Shown: piece after piece, positions 8,985 through 18,180 of the stretch | How positions within the stretch are numbered: position 1 is the first letter of the stretch | How the letters are laid out: the number at the start of each line of letters is the position of its first letter | Assembly (NCBI RefSeq): GCF_030345795.1 | Contig: NZ_JAUALB010000001.1 | Location: 4,890,001 to 4,954,000 of the forward strand | DNA: 64,000 nt | Direction of reading: 5' to 3' | Source: Micromonospora sp. WMMA1363 | Lineage (GTDB): Bacteria; Actinomycetota; Actinomycetes; Mycobacteriales; Micromonosporaceae | Position numbers and translations under genes: made by a program | Notes under the pieces: model-generated | What the model was told of the DNA's origin: nothing | Databases searched by the model: none | What the model saw: only the letters and a program-made list of their open reading frames with translations

Positions 8985-9344
8985 CTATCGCCGTCCGGCC
9001 GTGTGCGGGCCGCCCGGAGGGCCCTCGGCGACCGGTTCGTCGGTGAAGAGCGCGAGGAGGTCCCCGACCTGTCGGTCCGCCTCGGCGGGGTGCCGGAACC
9101 GGCCGGCGGGGTTCAAGGTGTACTCGTTGCGCCGACCCACCCGGGTGCGTCGCAGGTAGCCGCCCGCCTCCAGGTCGGCGACGATCGCCTGCGCGGCTCG
9201 TTCGGTGACGCCGACCTCGTCGGCCACGTCCCGCAGCCGGGCGGTGGGGTTCCGGGCGATGGCGAGCAGCACGTGTGCGTGGTTGGTGAGGAACGTCCAG
9301 TTCCGGGTGCTCGGCTGCGCTCCTGTGGTCGCCATGTCCGCCAT
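8985..9344 (-). CDS. Winged-helix transcriptional regulator
   Basis: A 119-residue DNA-binding protein. The winged helix occupies about residues 10-75: NWTFLTNHAHVLLAIARNP, then a recognition-helix region VADEVGVTERAAQAIVADLE, then the wing GGYLRRTRVGRRNEYTLNP. The C-terminus is short (VGDLLALFTDEP). It resembles the small MarR/ArsR-like one-domain regulators of actinomycetes. Starts at 9344 (MADMATT) or 9335 are both plausible; the longer frame to 9431 lacks support. The gene is divergent from the carbonic anhydrase gene, but no link is shown. Confidence 0.75.
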   Translation of the reverse strand: MADMATTGAQPSTRNWTFLTNHAHVLLAIARNPTARLRDVADEVGVTERAAQAIVADLEAGGYLRRTRVGRRNEYTLNPAGRFRHPAEADRQVGDLLALFTDEPVAEGPPGGPHTAGRR

Positions 9345-9541
9345 CGTATGACCCGTCATTCGGGGTTCCGGCCACCCCGTGGGGTTGCCCGCCGGGCCAC
9401 CCGTGAGGGGGCGACAACACATGAAGTGCATATCACGTATGCCTTGACGCGCCTTTCGCTGCGTGTGACGGTGGGTGTCAGCCCGCGTCCACCGCCGGTC
9501 CGGGCCCTACCAGGTTCGTCACCGTAGGGACGAGGTGAGGG

Positions 9542-10282
9542 ATGAGTCGTCCGGGAATGCCCGGCACGCAGCCGGGCCCGAAGCGGGAGCCGATCGGTCC
9601 GGCGGCCGTGGCCGCCGAGAGCCCGACCGGCCCGCTGAGCGGAGCCGCCGCCGGCCTGGCCGGCCCAGAGCAGGCACTCGCCGAGTTGTTCGCCGGCAAC
9701 GAGCGGTTCGTGTCCGGCGAACCGCGCCACCCCAACCAGGACGCCGGCCGCCGGGCGGCGGTGGCGGACGGGCAGCAACCATTCGCGGTGATCGTCGGCT
9801 GCTCCGACTCGCGTCTCGCCGCCGAGATCATCTTTGACCGCGGTCTCGGCGACCTGTTCGTGGTGCGGACCGCGGGTCACACCCTTGGGCCGGAGGTGCT
9901 GGGCAGCGTCGAGTACGCGGTGACCGTGCTCGGCACCCCGCTGGTGGTCGTGCTCGGTCACGACTCCTGCGGTGCCGTGCAGGCCGCCCGCACGGCGGAC
10001 GCCACGGGCACGCCCCCGCCCGGGCACCTGCGCGCGGTGGTGGACGCCGTCGTGCCCAGCCTGCGTCGCGCCGACGCCGAAGGTGTCGCCGACATCGACG
10101 GGATCGTCGACCTGCACATCGCGCACACAGTCGAGGCGATGGTCAACCGTTCCGAGGCGCTCACCGCCGCCGTGGCCGCCGACCGGTGCGCGGTCGTCGG
10201 CATGTCCTACCGCCTCGCCGCCGGCGAGGTGCGGACGGTGGCCGCTGTCGGCGGCCTGGGCGGCGGGGACCCGACCGCCTGA
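9542..10282 (+). CDS. Beta-carbonic anhydrase
   Basis: Interconverts CO2 and bicarbonate. The 246-residue protein has the beta-class zinc ligands: Cys of VIVGCSDSRL (about residue 87; the CxDSR motif supplies the catalytic Asp-Arg dyad) and His/Cys of VVLGHDSCGAV (about 139 and 142). The first 40 residues are Pro/Gly-rich and probably disordered; the enzyme proper begins near EQALAELFAGNERFVSG. No signal peptide, so cytosolic. Start ATG 9542 follows a GAGGTGAGGG purine stretch. Monocistronic by spacing. Confidence 0.92.
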   Translation: MSRPGMPGTQPGPKREPIGPAAVAAESPTGPLSGAAAGLAGPEQALAELFAGNERFVSGEPRHPNQDAGRRAAVADGQQPFAVIVGCSDSRLAAEIIFDRGLGDLFVVRTAGHTLGPEVLGSVEYAVTVLGTPLVVVLGHDSCGAVQAARTADATGTPPPGHLRAVVDAVVPSLRRADAEGVADIDGIVDLHIAHTVEAMVNRSEALTAAVAADRCAVVGMSYRLAAGEVRTVAAVGGLGGGDPTA

Positions 10283-10308
10283 CCGACAGACACGCGTGGG
10301 TGTCGCGG

Positions 10309-11324
10309 CTACAACAGCGACACGTGGACGTGGTCGGTGTGGTTCGAGGCCCCGCTGTAGGACTTCCAGCCGGTCGCCGGGAACCAGATCTGCCGGTTCC
10401 AGATCACGTAGTAGATGCCGAGCTGAGCGGCGTTACGGACCAGGAACGCGGTCAGGTTGTTGCCGTACATCCGGGTGTCGTTGTTGTGCCAGGAGCGGAA
10501 CCCGCTGTTCTGGAGCGACCAGTCGCAGGCTCGCCCCTTGGGGTGTTCGTACGGGCCCCCCGACCGGTGGCAGCCGACGAACCGGGTGAAGCCGGCCCGT
10601 CTGACCTCCTTGTACATGTGCAGGGTGCGCGGGGTGACGCAGCCGGAAGTGGTCGGGTCGTCCTCGCTGCACGACTCGGGCTTCCAGCCGCCGTCCGCGG
10701 TGCGGCCGGGGGCCCCCGGGCAACCGGCGAGGTTGCGCTGACCAGGCCACCGGTGAGCTCCTCGCCGCCGACCAGGCGGAGCGCCTTTGCCGCCTCGGTC
10801 CTGCTGCGCTCTCTGTCGTTCTTCAGCTTCTCTCGCTCGCGGACCTCTGCCTCGATCGCCAACGTGGCCCGCTCGGCGCGGCGCTTCGCGGCGTTGACCA
10901 CGGCGAGCCGGTTGTCGTTGACCAGGTTCAGCTCGTCCAGGGAGGAAGCCCGGGCGATGAACGAGTCGGGGGTGTTCGCGCCGAGCAGCATCGACATCGC
11001 GCCGATCCGGCCGGTCCGGTACGACTGTGCGGCGATCTCGTTCACCTGGGGGGCCAGGGCGTTGAGGTCGGCCTGGGCGCGCTGGAGTTCCAGATCGAGG
11101 GCGAGCTGGCGCGCCTCGGACTTCTTCAGCTGCGCCTGAGCCTTGACGAACTCCCGGTTGCGGGCCTCGATGAGGTCGCCCAGCAACTCCGGCTCCGAGT
11201 CGTGCCCGGAGGGCGTTGGGGGAGTGGTGGGCGCGGCCGACACCGGGGTGGGCCCGGCAAACACGGCCAGCGCGGCGAGCGCGGCCACCACGGGCGTCAA
11301 CCAGCGGCGTAGGGGTGCCGTCAC
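10309..11324 (-). pseudogene. Secreted coiled-coil LAS-type peptidase, frameshifted
   Basis: An exported cell-wall hydrolase-like protein in two frames. Frame 1, from GTG 11324 (GGAAGGG ribosome site), gives a signal peptide (VVAALAALAVFAGPTPVSA) and a long coiled coil of the kind found in NlpC/P60 and peptidoglycan hydrolase adaptors. Frame 2, ending at 10309, gives a domain with EHPKGRACDWS and a terminal DHVHVS, the His/Asp and His-x-His zinc pattern of LAS (VanY-like) peptidases (ARB_07466-type). The two join if one G is restored in the GGGGGCCCCC run near 10710, giving VARGAPGRTADGGWKPESC. Either a true homopolymer mutation or a sequence error. A c-di-AMP riboswitch lies upstream. Confidence 0.82.
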
Positions 11325-11345
11325 AGTGTTCCCTTCCGTCGACCG

Positions 11346-11520
11346 CCGACCGGGTTAGCTGACGGGTTCGGGACGGAAGTGGCCCCTACCGCTGGCGCGG
11401 ATTCACCCCAGGTACCTGGTTCCCCGGTTCGCCTCGCGGCGATTGGGCGGTGGCACCGCAGGCGCCGATGTGCGCCTCCAGCGGTGACCGGCAGCGAGGT
11501 TACCTGACGGCCGTCCTGGG
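11346..11520 (-). promoter_or_regulatory. Cyclic di-AMP (ydaO-yuaA) riboswitch
   Basis: The leader of the LAS-type peptidase gene, read on the minus strand, carries the conserved blocks of the ydaO class: GCGAACCGGGGAACC, then GGGGTGAATCCGCGC, then AGGGGCC...CCGAACCCGTCAGCTAACC, ending about 20 bp before the GTG start. In actinomycetes this riboswitch commonly controls cell-wall hydrolase genes, matching the gene here. Boundaries are approximate; recognition is by eye from the family consensus. Confidence 0.88.
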
Positions 11521-11625
11521 GAGCTACGTCCCGAAGCCGACCAAACACGCGATTCCGTAAGCGTGCTGCGTAACCAGTGACACGTGTGTCAGGCGGATGA
11601 GGCCGCGTCGTCACGCTGCGGAGTG

Positions 11626-12972
11626 TCACCATCTGGTGTGCGTACTCCTGTCTTCGTCGGGCCACCCATCGGGGACGGCAGGGACGGTGGGGCCGACCCG
11701 CGGTGCGCTCAGCGCCTCCAGCGCGTCGGTCCGTCCGCACGCCGGCCGGGGGGCCGGCACGAGATCGTCCGCGCCCGCCGGTTCGCCGCCGTGCCGCCCG
11801 GCGGTGGTGACCAGGGCGGCCAGGCCGGTGGTCAGCGGGACGGCGGCGATCAGGCCGAGCGTGGCGACGGCGCTCCGGACGATCTCCTGGGCGAGGAACT
11901 CGCTGGTCAGTATGTGGGTCACGGCCCGCGAGTCGGCGGTGAGCAGGAGCAGCACCGGCAGCGAGGCGCCCGCGTACGCCAGCACGATGGTGTTCACCGT
12001 GGAGGCGATGTGCGCCCGGCCGACCCGGGTGGCGGACCGGTAGAGCTGCCGCCGGGACAGCCCCGGGTTGGCGTGCGCGAGCTCGGTGACGGTGGCCGCC
12101 TGCGTCACCGTGACATCGTCGAGCACGCCGAGGGAACCGATGACGATCCCGGCCAGCAGCAGGCCGTGCAGGTCGACCCCGGCCTGGAACATCGACAGCG
12201 TGGTTGCCTCCTCGCTGCCGTACCCGGTCAGGTGGGTGGCGGCGGTGGCGAGCGTGCCGAGTACGCCGGTGAGCACCAGGCTGCCCAGCGTGCCGAGGAC
12301 CGCAACCGACGTCTGCGCGGTGATGCCGTGCGTGAGGTACAGCACCACGAACATGATCAGCGCGGCTCCGACCACCGCCACCATTAGCGGCGGCCGGCCG
12401 GCGCTGATCCCCGGCAGTACGAACGTCAGCAGGATGGCGAAGCTCGCGGCGAGGCCGCCGAGCGCGGCGAGCCCGCGCCACCGGCCGAACGCGACGATCG
12501 CGGCGGCGAAGAGCGCCACCAGCCACACCAGCGGCTTGCCGCGCTGATGTTCCGCGATGTTGTACGCACTGGTCGAGGGGTCCGTGGGGTCGGTGAGCTC
12601 GACCAGGACGATCTCGTCGCCGACGGCGACCTCGGGTGCGCCCGGCCCGGCCGGCACCGGCGTCTCGACCTGTCGCCCGGCGTCCGGCCCCTGGTCGACT
12701 CGGACGGTCACCGTCCCGCAGGGGCGGTCGCCGGTGGGTGCACCGCCTTCGGGTACTTCCGGGGTGGGCGGGCACTGCTCCGCCACCACCTTGGTCACCG
12801 TGCCGTGGTAGCGGGGTGGCTCGTTGGTCGAGTCCGCCTCCCGGGCGTCCCGCGGCCAGAGCGCCAGGGTGGCGACGAGGGTGGCGAGGAAGAGGGGGAC
12901 CACCGTCGCGACGAGAATTCGCCGCACCCCTGGTGGGGCGGGCGGAGCGGGACGGGTGTGGTCGGCGCCCAT
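11626..12972 (-). CDS. YibE/F-family multi-pass membrane protein
   Basis: A protein of about 448 residues. One N-terminal helix (ILVATVVPLFLATLVATLAL) is followed by an extracytoplasmic domain at about residues 45-140. About seven transmembrane helices follow, typical of YibE/F, with conserved segments GLAALGGLAASF, YLTHGITAQTSVAVLGTL and GSLGVLDDVTVTQAATV. The C-terminus is a Pro/Asp-rich cytoplasmic tail. ATG 12972 is placed 5 bases after GGGAG; ATG 12975 and TTG 12984 are also in frame. The transported substrate of the family is not established. Confidence 0.87.
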   Translation of the reverse strand: MGADHTRPAPPAPPGVRRILVATVVPLFLATLVATLALWPRDAREADSTNEPPRYHGTVTKVVAEQCPPTPEVPEGGAPTGDRPCGTVTVRVDQGPDAGRQVETPVPAGPGAPEVAVGDEIVLVELTDPTDPSTSAYNIAEHQRGKPLVWLVALFAAAIVAFGRWRGLAALGGLAASFAILLTFVLPGISAGRPPLMVAVVGAALIMFVVLYLTHGITAQTSVAVLGTLGSLVLTGVLGTLATAATHLTGYGSEEATTLSMFQAGVDLHGLLLAGIVIGSLGVLDDVTVTQAATVTELAHANPGLSRRQLYRSATRVGRAHIASTVNTIVLAYAGASLPVLLLLTADSRAVTHILTSEFLAQEIVRSAVATLGLIAAVPLTTGLAALVTTAGRHGGEPAGADDLVPAPRPACGRTDALEALSAPRVGPTVPAVPDGWPDEDRSTHTRW

Positions 12973-13410
12973 CATGTCTCCCAACGAGTTCAGGGCAGAG
13001 TACGGGCCGGCAGGTCGGTCAGTTCAGCTTTCCCGGAACTTCCCCCAACGGTCGTCCGGGTGGGTCGGGTCGTCCGAGGGCGGTGCGGCGTGTGGTGCGG
13101 ACCGTGTCGGACCGGACGTGGGCGCGCGATCGGAGGCGACGCCGGAGACCCGGCGCGCGGGCGGGCCGGGTGGTGCGGAATCCGGAGGGCCATCGGCCGA
13201 ATGGTAGCCAGCGTGGCCCTCCCGGCGCAGGTCGCACCGGAAGTGTCGGCAGGCCTAGGCTGGCCGGAGGGTGACGCCGCGGGGTTCGCCCGTGCCGGCT
13301 GGGCGGCGAGCCGCCGCTGTCTCGGCGCGACCGTGGCGGGTGCGGGGGCGCTGCGTCGACCGCGGGGCGGTGGGGCGGCCGGGCCGGGTCGGCGGGGTGC
13401 GTGCCGCGGG
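12973..13410. other. Non-coding gap, no clear content
   Basis: About 440 bp of very GC-rich sequence between the YibE/F gene and csoR. Open frames on the plus strand lack starts with ribosome sites and lack recognisable domains. It holds the YibE/F promoter region. Confidence 0.5.
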
Positions 13411-13713
13411 TCAGCCGCGCTTCATCAGCCGGCCGACGGCTGCCATCATCTCGGTCGACATCTCGTCGGCCCGGCCCGCGGCCGCCCCTTCACGCATGCA
13501 GTGCCGGGCGTGCCCGTCGAGCAGGCCCAGGGCGACCTTGTCCAGCGCGGCCTGGATCGCGGAGATCTGGGTGAGGATGTCGATGCAGTAGCGGTCCTCG
13601 TCGACCATCTTCTCGATGCCCCGGACCTGCCCCTCGACGCGGCGCAGCCGCGCGAGCAGCTGGTCCTTGGTGGCGGTGTAGCCCCGGGTCGGGGCGGGCG
13701 TGGGTGAGGTCAT
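13411..13713 (-). CDS. csoR: CsoR-type copper-sensing repressor
   Basis: All-helical metal-sensing repressor of 100 residues. The Cu(I) ligands of CsoR are present in the right spacing: Cys43 (RYCIDILTQ), His68 and Cys72 (GHARHCM). The conserved N-terminal LLARLRRVEGQVRGIEKMV is also present. By family knowledge it represses copper export genes and is released by Cu(I). It is divergent from the copZ-copA genes, with a CsoR-box-like palindrome 23 bp upstream of its start, so autoregulation plus control of the copper operon is expected. Confidence 0.93.
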   Translation of the reverse strand: MTSPTPAPTRGYTATKDQLLARLRRVEGQVRGIEKMVDEDRYCIDILTQISAIQAALDKVALGLLDGHARHCMREGAAAGRADEMSTEMMAAVGRLMKRG

Positions 13714-13735
13714 GGCGACAAGGGTAGTGTACCTT

Positions 13736-13750
13736 TACCCCCCAGGGGTA
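13736..13750. promoter_or_regulatory. Putative CsoR operator
   Basis: The palindrome TACCCCCCAGGGGTA sits in the csoR/copZ divergent region. A G/C tract palindrome flanked by T/A is the typical CsoR box. A second weaker C5/G4 tract follows at about 13765-13779. Confidence 0.8.
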
Positions 13751-13809
13751 TATTGCGGGTAGCGCCCCTACCCCCGGGGCATCGTGGACGACGGAGAAGG
13801 AGAGGCGCC

Positions 13810-14019
13810 ATGGTCACCACCATGTACCAGGTGCAGGGCATGACCTGCGGGCACTGCGCGAGCGCGGTCAGCGCCGAGGTCGGCGCGATCAGGTCGGTCA
13901 GCGAGGTCGAGGTGGACCTGGCCAGCGGCCTGGTCACCGTCACCAGCGAGAGCCCGCTGGACGTCGAGACCGTACGCGCCGCCGTCGACGAGGCCGGCTA
14001 CGACCTCGCCGACGCCTGA
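13810..14019 (+). CDS. copZ: Copper chaperone-like HMA-domain protein
   Basis: A 69-residue heavy-metal-associated domain with the Cu(I)-binding motif GMTCGHCASAV (Cys13, Cys16) and the beta-alpha-beta-beta-alpha-beta pattern ending in VDEAGYDLADA. It should carry Cu(I) in the cytosol to the P-type ATPase encoded two genes downstream. The strong ribosome site AAGGAGAGG precedes ATG 13810. First gene of the copper operon, directly behind the CsoR-like operator. Confidence 0.92.
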   Translation: MVTTMYQVQGMTCGHCASAVSAEVGAIRSVSEVEVDLASGLVTVTSESPLDVETVRAAVDEAGYDLADA

Positions 14020-14038
14020 CGGCGGGCGGGAAACAGCG

Positions 14039-14461
14039 ATGAACACGCCGACGAAGCTGGCTGCGTTCGCGGTCGCCCTCACGGTGGTGTTCGGCGCGGC
14101 GTACGGGGTCGGCCGGGTGACCGGTCCCGGAGCGCCGGCCGCCGACGCCCGCCACGACGGGAGCGGGCACGGTAACGTCACGCCGGGCGGGGGTGAGCCG
14201 CTGACCCTCGGCGTGGACGTGACCGTCCCCGGTGTCCTGACCGAGCGACCGCTGCCAGCCCCGGCAACCAGCGCCACCGTCGACTTCCAGCACGACGGTG
14301 TGGTCCGCACCGCCGAATTCACCACCATCGCCGGAGCAGCCAGCGGGCCGGTCACCACCGTTCCGGCCACACCCGCCCCGACCAGCACGAGCGCACCCGC
14401 CCCGACCGGTTCCGCCGACCACGGTGCTCCGGGCGCGGGCACGACTGACGGGACCGCCTGA
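14039..14461 (+). CDS. Exported hypothetical protein of copper operon
   Basis: A 140-residue protein with an N-terminal signal or anchor ([20 protein letters not shown]). A short His-containing region ([12 protein letters not shown]), a small beta-type domain and a Thr/Ala/Pro-rich tail ending in a second His/Asp patch (GSADHGAPG) follow. It lies between copZ and copA; its stop TGA overlaps the copA ATG by one base, so the genes are translationally coupled. I do not recognise the family. The His-rich edges and position suggest a role in extracytoplasmic copper handling, which is inference. Confidence 0.8.
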   Translation: MNTPTKLAAFAVALTVVFGAAYGVGRVTGPGAPAADARHDGSGHGNVTPGGGEPLTLGVDVTVPGVLTERPLPAPATSATVDFQHDGVVRTAEFTTIAGAASGPVTTVPATPAPTSTSAPAPTGSADHGAPGAGTTDGTA

Positions 14462-16713
14462 TGACCACGACGAGCACTTCCCTGCCGGCGGCGCCGAACC
14501 GGATCGAGCTGGCGATCAGCGGGATGACCTGTGCCTCCTGCGCCGCCCGGATCGAGAAGAAGCTGAACCGGATGCCGGGGGTCACCGCCAGCGTCAACTA
14601 CGCCACCGAGAAGGCGACCGTCGCGTACCCCGACGAGGTGACCGCGGAGGACCTGATCGCCGCGGTCGAGCAGACCGGCTACACCGCCGCCCCACCCCCA
14701 CCGGCCCCGGCCGCCGAAGGGCCGGCCAGCGAGCCGGTGGACGACCTGCGCGGTCTGCGTACCCGGCTCTGGGCCTCGATCGTGTTGACGGTGCCGGTGA
14801 TCGTGCTCGCGATGGTGCCGGCCTGGCAGTTCACCTACTGGCAGTGGCTGTCGCTGACCCTGGCCGCCCCGGTGGTGGTCTGGGGCGGCTTGCCATTCCA
14901 CCGGGCGGCGTGGGTCAACCTTCGGCACGGCGCGGCGACCATGGACACGCTGGTGTCGCTGGGCACGGTCGCCGCGTTCGGCTGGTCGGTGTGGGCGCTG
15001 TTCCTGGGCACCGCCGGCACGCCGGGGATGACCCACCCGTTCAGCTTCGACATCGCGCGCGGCGACGGCGCGGGCAACATCTATCTGGAGGCGGCGGCCG
15101 GCGTCACCACGTTCGTCCTCGCCGGCCGGTACTTCGAGGCGCGGTCAAAGCGTGCCGCCGGTGCGGCTCTGCGTGCCCTGCTGGAACTGGGGGCGAAGGA
15201 TGTGGCGGTGCTGCGGGGCGACACCGAGACCCGGATCCCGGTCGACCAGCTCGCGGTGGGGGACCTGTTCGTGGTCCGCCCCGGCGAGAAGATCGCCACC
15301 GACGGCATCGTGGCGGACGGCACCTCGGCGGTCGACGCGAGCATGCTGACCGGGGAATCCGTCCCGGTGGAGGTCGCCCCCGGCGGCGCCGTGGTGGGCG
15401 CGACGGTGAACGCGGGTGGGCGATTGGTTGTCGAGGCCACCCGGGTCGGTGCCGACACCCAACTCGCCCAGATGGCGCGCCTGGTCGAGGCCGCGCAGAC
15501 CGGCAAGGCGGCCGTCCAGCGGCTGGCCGACCGGATCTCCGGCGTTTTCGTCCCGATCGTGATCGCCCTCGCCGCCGGCACGCTCGGTTGGTGGCTTGGT
15601 GGTGGGGCGGGCCCGACCGCGGCGTTCACCGCCGCGGTCGCGGTGCTGATCATCGCCTGCCCGTGCGCACTGGGCCTGGCCACGCCGACCGCCCTGCTGG
15701 TCGGAACCGGGCGGGGTGCCCAGCTCGGCATCCTGATCAAGGGGCCCGAGGTGCTGGAAACCACCCGGGCGGTGGACACCGTGGTGCTGGACAAGACCGG
15801 CACGATCACCACCGGCCGGATGAGCCTGGTCGACGTGCTTCCCGCGACCGGGGAGGAGCGCGCGGAACTGCTCCGCCTCGCCGGTGCGCTGGAAGGTGCC
15901 TCCGAGCACCCGATCGCGCGGGCGGTCGCGGCGGGCGCCGCCGAGGTGCACGCGTTGCCGCCGGTGACCGGCTTCGCCAACCTGGCGGGCCGGGGCGTCA
16001 GTGGCTCGGTGGACGGCCGTGCGGTGCTGGTCGGCCGGCCCCGGCTGCTCCTGGAGCGGGGTCTGGACGTCTCCGAGGAGGTCGCGGCGGCGGCGAGCGC
16101 CGCGGAGGCCGCGGGACAGACGGCGGTGCTGGTCGGCTGGGACGGGCGGGCCCGAGGCGTGTTGGCCGTCGCCGACGTGGTGAAGCCGACCAGCGCGGCG
16201 GCGATCGCGGGACTGCGGAATCTGGGTCTCACCCCGGTGCTACTCACCGGGGACAACACCACCGTCGCCCAGGCGGTCGCCACGGAGGTGGGCATCGACG
16301 AGGTGATCGCCGAGGTGCTGCCGGCGGACAAGGTCGCGGTGGTCCGGCGGCTCCAGGACGAGGGCCGGGTGGTGGCGATGGTCGGCGACGGAATCAACGA
16401 CGCCGCCGCACTCGCCCAGGCCGATCTGGGCCTGGCGATGGGCACCGGTACGGACGTTGCGATCGAGGCCGCCGACCTGACCCTGGTCCGGGGCGACCTG
16501 ACCGCCGCGGTGGACGCGATCCGGCTCTCCCGGCGCACCCTCGCGATCATCAAGGGCAACCTGTTCTGGGCGTTCGCCTACAATGTGGCGGCCCTGCCAC
16601 TGGCCGCGGCCGGCCTGCTCAACCCGATGATCGCAGGGGCCGCGATGGCGTTCTCCTCGGTCTTCGTGGTTGCCAACAGCCTTCGCCTCCGCGGCTTCCG
16701 CCCGGTGGCCTGA
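14461..16713 (+). CDS. copA: Cu+-type P1B ATPase (CopA)
   Basis: Copper-exporting P-type ATPase, 750 residues. An N-terminal HMA domain has [13 protein letters not shown]. The actuator motif TGES is near residue 298, the membrane CPC motif ([13 protein letters not shown]) near 400, and the phosphorylation site DKTGTIT near 444. The HP dipeptide is in [12 protein letters not shown] and the hinge is [11 protein letters not shown]. The C-terminal membrane helices contain [10 protein letters not shown], typical of Cu+ subgroup 1B-1. Translation is coupled to the preceding gene. Expected to be induced by copper through CsoR. Confidence 0.95.
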   Translation: MTTTSTSLPAAPNRIELAISGMTCASCAARIEKKLNRMPGVTASVNYATEKATVAYPDEVTAEDLIAAVEQTGYTAAPPPPAPAAEGPASEPVDDLRGLRTRLWASIVLTVPVIVLAMVPAWQFTYWQWLSLTLAAPVVVWGGLPFHRAAWVNLRHGAATMDTLVSLGTVAAFGWSVWALFLGTAGTPGMTHPFSFDIARGDGAGNIYLEAAAGVTTFVLAGRYFEARSKRAAGAALRALLELGAKDVAVLRGDTETRIPVDQLAVGDLFVVRPGEKIATDGIVADGTSAVDASMLTGESVPVEVAPGGAVVGATVNAGGRLVVEATRVGADTQLAQMARLVEAAQTGKAAVQRLADRISGVFVPIVIALAAGTLGWWLGGGAGPTAAFTAAVAVLIIACPCALGLATPTALLVGTGRGAQLGILIKGPEVLETTRAVDTVVLDKTGTITTGRMSLVDVLPATGEERAELLRLAGALEGASEHPIARAVAAGAAEVHALPPVTGFANLAGRGVSGSVDGRAVLVGRPRLLLERGLDVSEEVAAAASAAEAAGQTAVLVGWDGRARGVLAVADVVKPTSAAAIAGLRNLGLTPVLLTGDNTTVAQAVATEVGIDEVIAEVLPADKVAVVRRLQDEGRVVAMVGDGINDAAALAQADLGLAMGTGTDVAIEAADLTLVRGDLTAAVDAIRLSRRTLAIIKGNLFWAFAYNVAALPLAAAGLLNPMIAGAAMAFSSVFVVANSLRLRGFRPVA

Positions 16714-17074
16714 CCCAGGTCGCCGCCGGCCGGGCGGCTCCGTCCGTCGCCGCCCGGCCGGCGGCGACGTGTCCCGCCGACGACTCCACTCGTTGCCAGG
16801 ACGACGCCGGACGCGGCGTCCGGCGTCCACGGCGGACGCCCAGGTGCCGCAGAACGGGGGTGAACCGGTGTCTCGGTCCGTCGTGATCGCACGACGTGCC
16901 GCCGCCGTCGCGGCGCTGGCCGTGCTGGTCCTCGCGCCCGACGACGAACGCCACCGCGACGCCGGAGCCCCACCCACACCCAGCCCTCCCGCCGCCACCC
17001 CCCGCTGACGGTCGGCGCTTCCGGGCGGGTACGGGGGATCTTCGGAAGCGTCCGGCGTCCCGGGCCGGCGCCGG
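16714..17074. other. Gap with one doubtful small ORF
   Basis: About 360 bp between copA and the convergent exchanger gene. A GTG at 16868 opens a 46-codon frame to 17008 (VSRSVVIARRAAAVAALAVLVLAPDDE...) that looks like a short exported or membrane peptide with a weak GGGGG ribosome site; support is thin. Confidence 0.3.
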
Positions 17075-18118
17075 CTACACCGCGAGGACGAGCGTCATCG
17101 CGGCATAGCTGGCCAACAGCAGGATCCCCTCGAAGCCCAGCCGCCCCCAGCCGCAGGCCTGCCGGACGAGCAGCCCCCCGAGCAGGATCGCCGTCATGAA
17201 CAGCGCGCTGGTGGTGACGAACAGCTGCGCGGGACCGGCGGCGTGGTAGATCGAGCCGCTCCGGTAGGCGAGATCGCCGACGACGAGGTTGAGCGCGTCG
17301 AGGCTGTTGCCACCGAGGACGGCGGCGATGGCCAGCGTGGGTGCGCCCCGGCGCACGGCGGCTACCGCGGTGACCGTCTCCGGCAGGGCGTTGACCGCAC
17401 CCATCAGGATCGCCCCGATGAAGCCCGTGCTGAGACCGGTCACCACGACCAAACTCTCGGCGGCCCGCGCGATGGCCCAGCCGCCGGCCGAGACCACCAG
17501 ACCGACCGCCGCGAACCGGCCCCAGAGCGCGGTGGAACTGCTCCGGTCGAGGCGGCCGTGGTCGTGCGGCACGTCCGGAAGCGTCTCGGTGGTGGCGACG
17601 GCCTGCCACAGCGGGCTCGCCCCGGAACGGCGGATCAGGTGCAGACCGCCGAGGTAGGCGCCGACGATGGCCAGCGAGATCGGGTGCACCCCGCCGAGGG
17701 TGACGTCCGGGGCGTACGAGCCGAGCAGGGCCAGCGCCAGCAGCACGATGAGCAGCGCCCCGAACAGCACGTTCGACAGGGACGCCACGGCGTGCTCCAG
17801 GTTGACCCGGCGCAGGAAGGCGTCCGCCACGGCGACGGCCGTGGTCTGGGCGGCGATCCCGCCGACCGCGTTGCCGTACCCGAGCTGGGGCTGGTCCCCG
17901 GCGGCGGTGACAACCGTCATGACGATGCCGGACAGCGACGTCGTCAGCCCGAAGAAGACCGCGCCGAAGAGCGCCTCGCCCCAGCCCGTCCGGTCGGCGA
18001 GTGCGTCTCCCAGGGTGACCAGGCGGATGCTCCCGACGACCGTGAGTCCGCCGGCGACGCCGAACACCACGACGCTGAGCCCCGGCGACCAGGGAAGGGT
18101 GGTCAGGACCTCCGACAC
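17075..18118 (-). CDS. Sodium/calcium exchanger-family (CaCA) membrane protein
   Basis: A cation antiporter-like protein of 347 residues with about ten hydrophobic segments in two related halves. Alpha-repeat-like segments are seen in the N-half (GLTTSLSGIVMTVVTAAGDQPQLGYGNAVGG) and the C-half (MGAVNALPETVTAVAAVRRG and LAIAAVLGGNSLDALNLVVGD). The conserved acidic residue of the first half is not in its usual GNSxPE setting, so ion specificity is open. A His/Asp-rich cytoplasmic loop (DVPHDHGRLD) separates the halves. Start GTG 18118, weak ribosome site. Monocistronic. Confidence 0.82.
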   Translation of the reverse strand: MSEVLTTLPWSPGLSVVVFGVAGGLTVVGSIRLVTLGDALADRTGWGEALFGAVFFGLTTSLSGIVMTVVTAAGDQPQLGYGNAVGGIAAQTTAVAVADAFLRRVNLEHAVASLSNVLFGALLIVLLALALLGSYAPDVTLGGVHPISLAIVGAYLGGLHLIRRSGASPLWQAVATTETLPDVPHDHGRLDRSSSTALWGRFAAVGLVVSAGGWAIARAAESLVVVTGLSTGFIGAILMGAVNALPETVTAVAAVRRGAPTLAIAAVLGGNSLDALNLVVGDLAYRSGSIYHAAGPAQLFVTTSALFMTAILLGGLLVRQACGWGRLGFEGILLLASYAAMTLVLAV

Positions 18119-18180
18119 CGGCTCCGGATTCCCCGAACTTCCGGTTCGAATCCGGATCGGGGCGGGCGTCCGGGTCGCCG

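Noticed and set aside
14298..16886. An 862-codon plus-strand frame overlapping copA
   Set aside because: It is a shadow of copA: composition is Arg/Gly-biased and no motif is present, whereas the copA frame has every P-type ATPase signature.
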